Origin: Glycine soja | Lineage: Eukaryota > Streptophyta > Magnoliopsida > Fabales > Fabaceae | Reading direction: 5' to 3' | DNA length: 64,000 nucleotides | NCBI RefSeq assembly: GCF_004193775.1 | Contig: NC_041005.1 | Span: 7,132,501-7,196,500, forward strand | Shown: piece by piece, positions 63,200 to 64,000 of the stretch | Layout of the letters: each line of letters starts with the position of its first letter | Position numbering within the stretch: position 1 is the stretch's first letter | Position numbers and translations under genes: made by a program | The notes under the pieces: generated by a model | Seen by the model: only the letters and a program-made list of their open reading frames with translations | The model's database searches: none | What the model was told of the DNA's origin: nothing

Positions 63200-63300
63200 T
63201 ATTTGAAGAGGATGGGTTGGACGTGAGAGAGAGGGATGTGTGCGTGCTTAAATAGATGGGAATGGTAGAAGAAGTGGAATTGGGCACGGGGTTGAGAGAT
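63200..63300 (-). promoter_or_regulatory. Probable core promoter of the SKM1-like gene
   Basis: On the minus strand a TATA-like CTATTTAAG (about 63248-63256) is followed by GCACGCACACATCCCTCTCT, typical of a plant core promoter and start of a leader. The 5' UTR would then run from about 63220 through the intron at 62678-63048 to the ATG. Confidence 0.45.
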
Positions 63301-64000
63301 AATTACGAAAGAGCACCTTGACTTCTTTGAAATTGGTGTTTGAACACAAACGGGTTGAAAGGGAAACAGGGACAGATGTTGGAAAAAGGCTATGATTTTG
63401 TCGGATTGTTACCAAAATGTTCTTTTTTCTTTGACTGATTCACTGGCATAGCACTTGAGAAAGTGACAAAGAATTTCTGTGAAACCGTTGAAAACAAAAC
63501 TCTTCAAACTCTTGCTATTATTATAGTATTAAAAACACTAATGGAAAGGTTTCAAAGGTGTAAAGCATAGACACGGGAATAGATAAAAATGTAACCTGGT
63601 GAATGGTCATGTGTCATCAGCTTCATGTTTCTACTAATTAGTTTCTAACTTTCTATAATTTCCATATATGAAAAGTATAAGCTTAATTAACGGTGGATCA
63701 ATGTTATGAACGCTTTTGATTTTGATGTATTCATTTACTGACCTGACTACAGTAATTATAGTGCGAATTGAGAACAAAGATATGATATGGAGGCTGCCGT
63801 GGAGTGCATGGTTAATTTGATTTTGGTAAAGTTTTGGGTTATGTTGGTACCTCAGTGCTTGTTTTATATATGTTGTCAGAACCTTATATATGTATGGTTT
63901 TTATTAGATGTTTTAATATATGTTCTGTCTGTCGGACAAAACAACCATGCGTGCAAAGAAGGTAGGAGGGGTATTTGAACAGAATAGCTTATCAAATTCT
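63301..64000. other. Upstream flank of the SKM1-like gene
   Basis: Likely distal promoter of the minus-strand gene. No other frame is supported; the 63-codon frame at 63787-63978 is not recognisable. Confidence 0.4.

Noticed and set aside
1..64000. tRNA, rRNA or CRISPR features
   Set aside because: I looked for tRNA B-box-like GGTTCRANNC with a matching cloverleaf and for regular spacer arrays; none was found. The paired palindromes at 1.46-1.67 kb are not a CRISPR array.

Overview
The window is AT-rich plant nuclear DNA. Long (TA)n microsatellites, intron-containing genes, miniature transposons and plant-specific gene families all point to a dicot. Repeats built on the palindrome GTAATCGATTAC, and repeat types I recall from soybean, suggest a legume, probably Glycine; that genus call is inference. 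Gene density is low: only three genes are well supported, at about 11-12, 37-43 and 59-63 kb, with long AT-rich intergenic tracts between them.

Genes. (1) Minus strand, 11160-12322: a two-exon GATA zinc-finger transcription factor of 305 aa. (2) Plus strand, 37847-43491: an 18-exon class III HD-ZIP regulator of 844 aa, closest to Arabidopsis ATHB-8. It has homeodomain, leucine zipper, START and MEKHLA regions, and a miR165/166 target site split by intron 4. Every exon junction could be placed and the frame closes; two introns need GC-AG boundaries. (3) Minus strand, 59280-62585: a 982-aa LRR receptor kinase matching Arabidopsis SKM1 (At2g25790), with a pseudokinase domain lacking HRD and DFG motifs and a likely 5' UTR intron. 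The three encode unrelated functions and nothing suggests joint regulation.

Intergenic DNA. 0.8-1.9 kb: a repeat with paired palindromes. 2.58-2.94 kb: a miniature LTR retrotransposon (TRIM). 7.83-8.41 kb: a MITE with CATG(A/G)TTATCAAAC ends. 16.5 kb: a 38-bp tandem duplication. 20.26-20.47 kb: four G-boxes. 22.16-23.50 kb: two adjacent TIR elements. 32.35-32.61 and 33.54-33.79 kb: foldback elements. 34.6-35.4 kb: a separated 53-bp inverted repeat. 36.6-36.8 kb: tandem repeats upstream of the HD-ZIP gene. 43.9-45.4 and 50.0-51.8 kb: two diverged copies of one segment, with a smaller duplicated ORF remnant between them. 45.89-46.01 kb: a tiny poly(A) retroposon with intact target-site duplications. 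55.4-57.0 kb: a large foldback Mutator-like element carrying a SWIM zinc-finger transposase remnant.

The most unusual observations are short exon-derived duplications inside introns 1 and 6 of the HD-ZIP III gene, its two GC-AG introns, the transposase tail inside a foldback MULE, and the diverged segmental duplication downstream of the HD-ZIP gene. I found no convincing evidence of an entirely new system.
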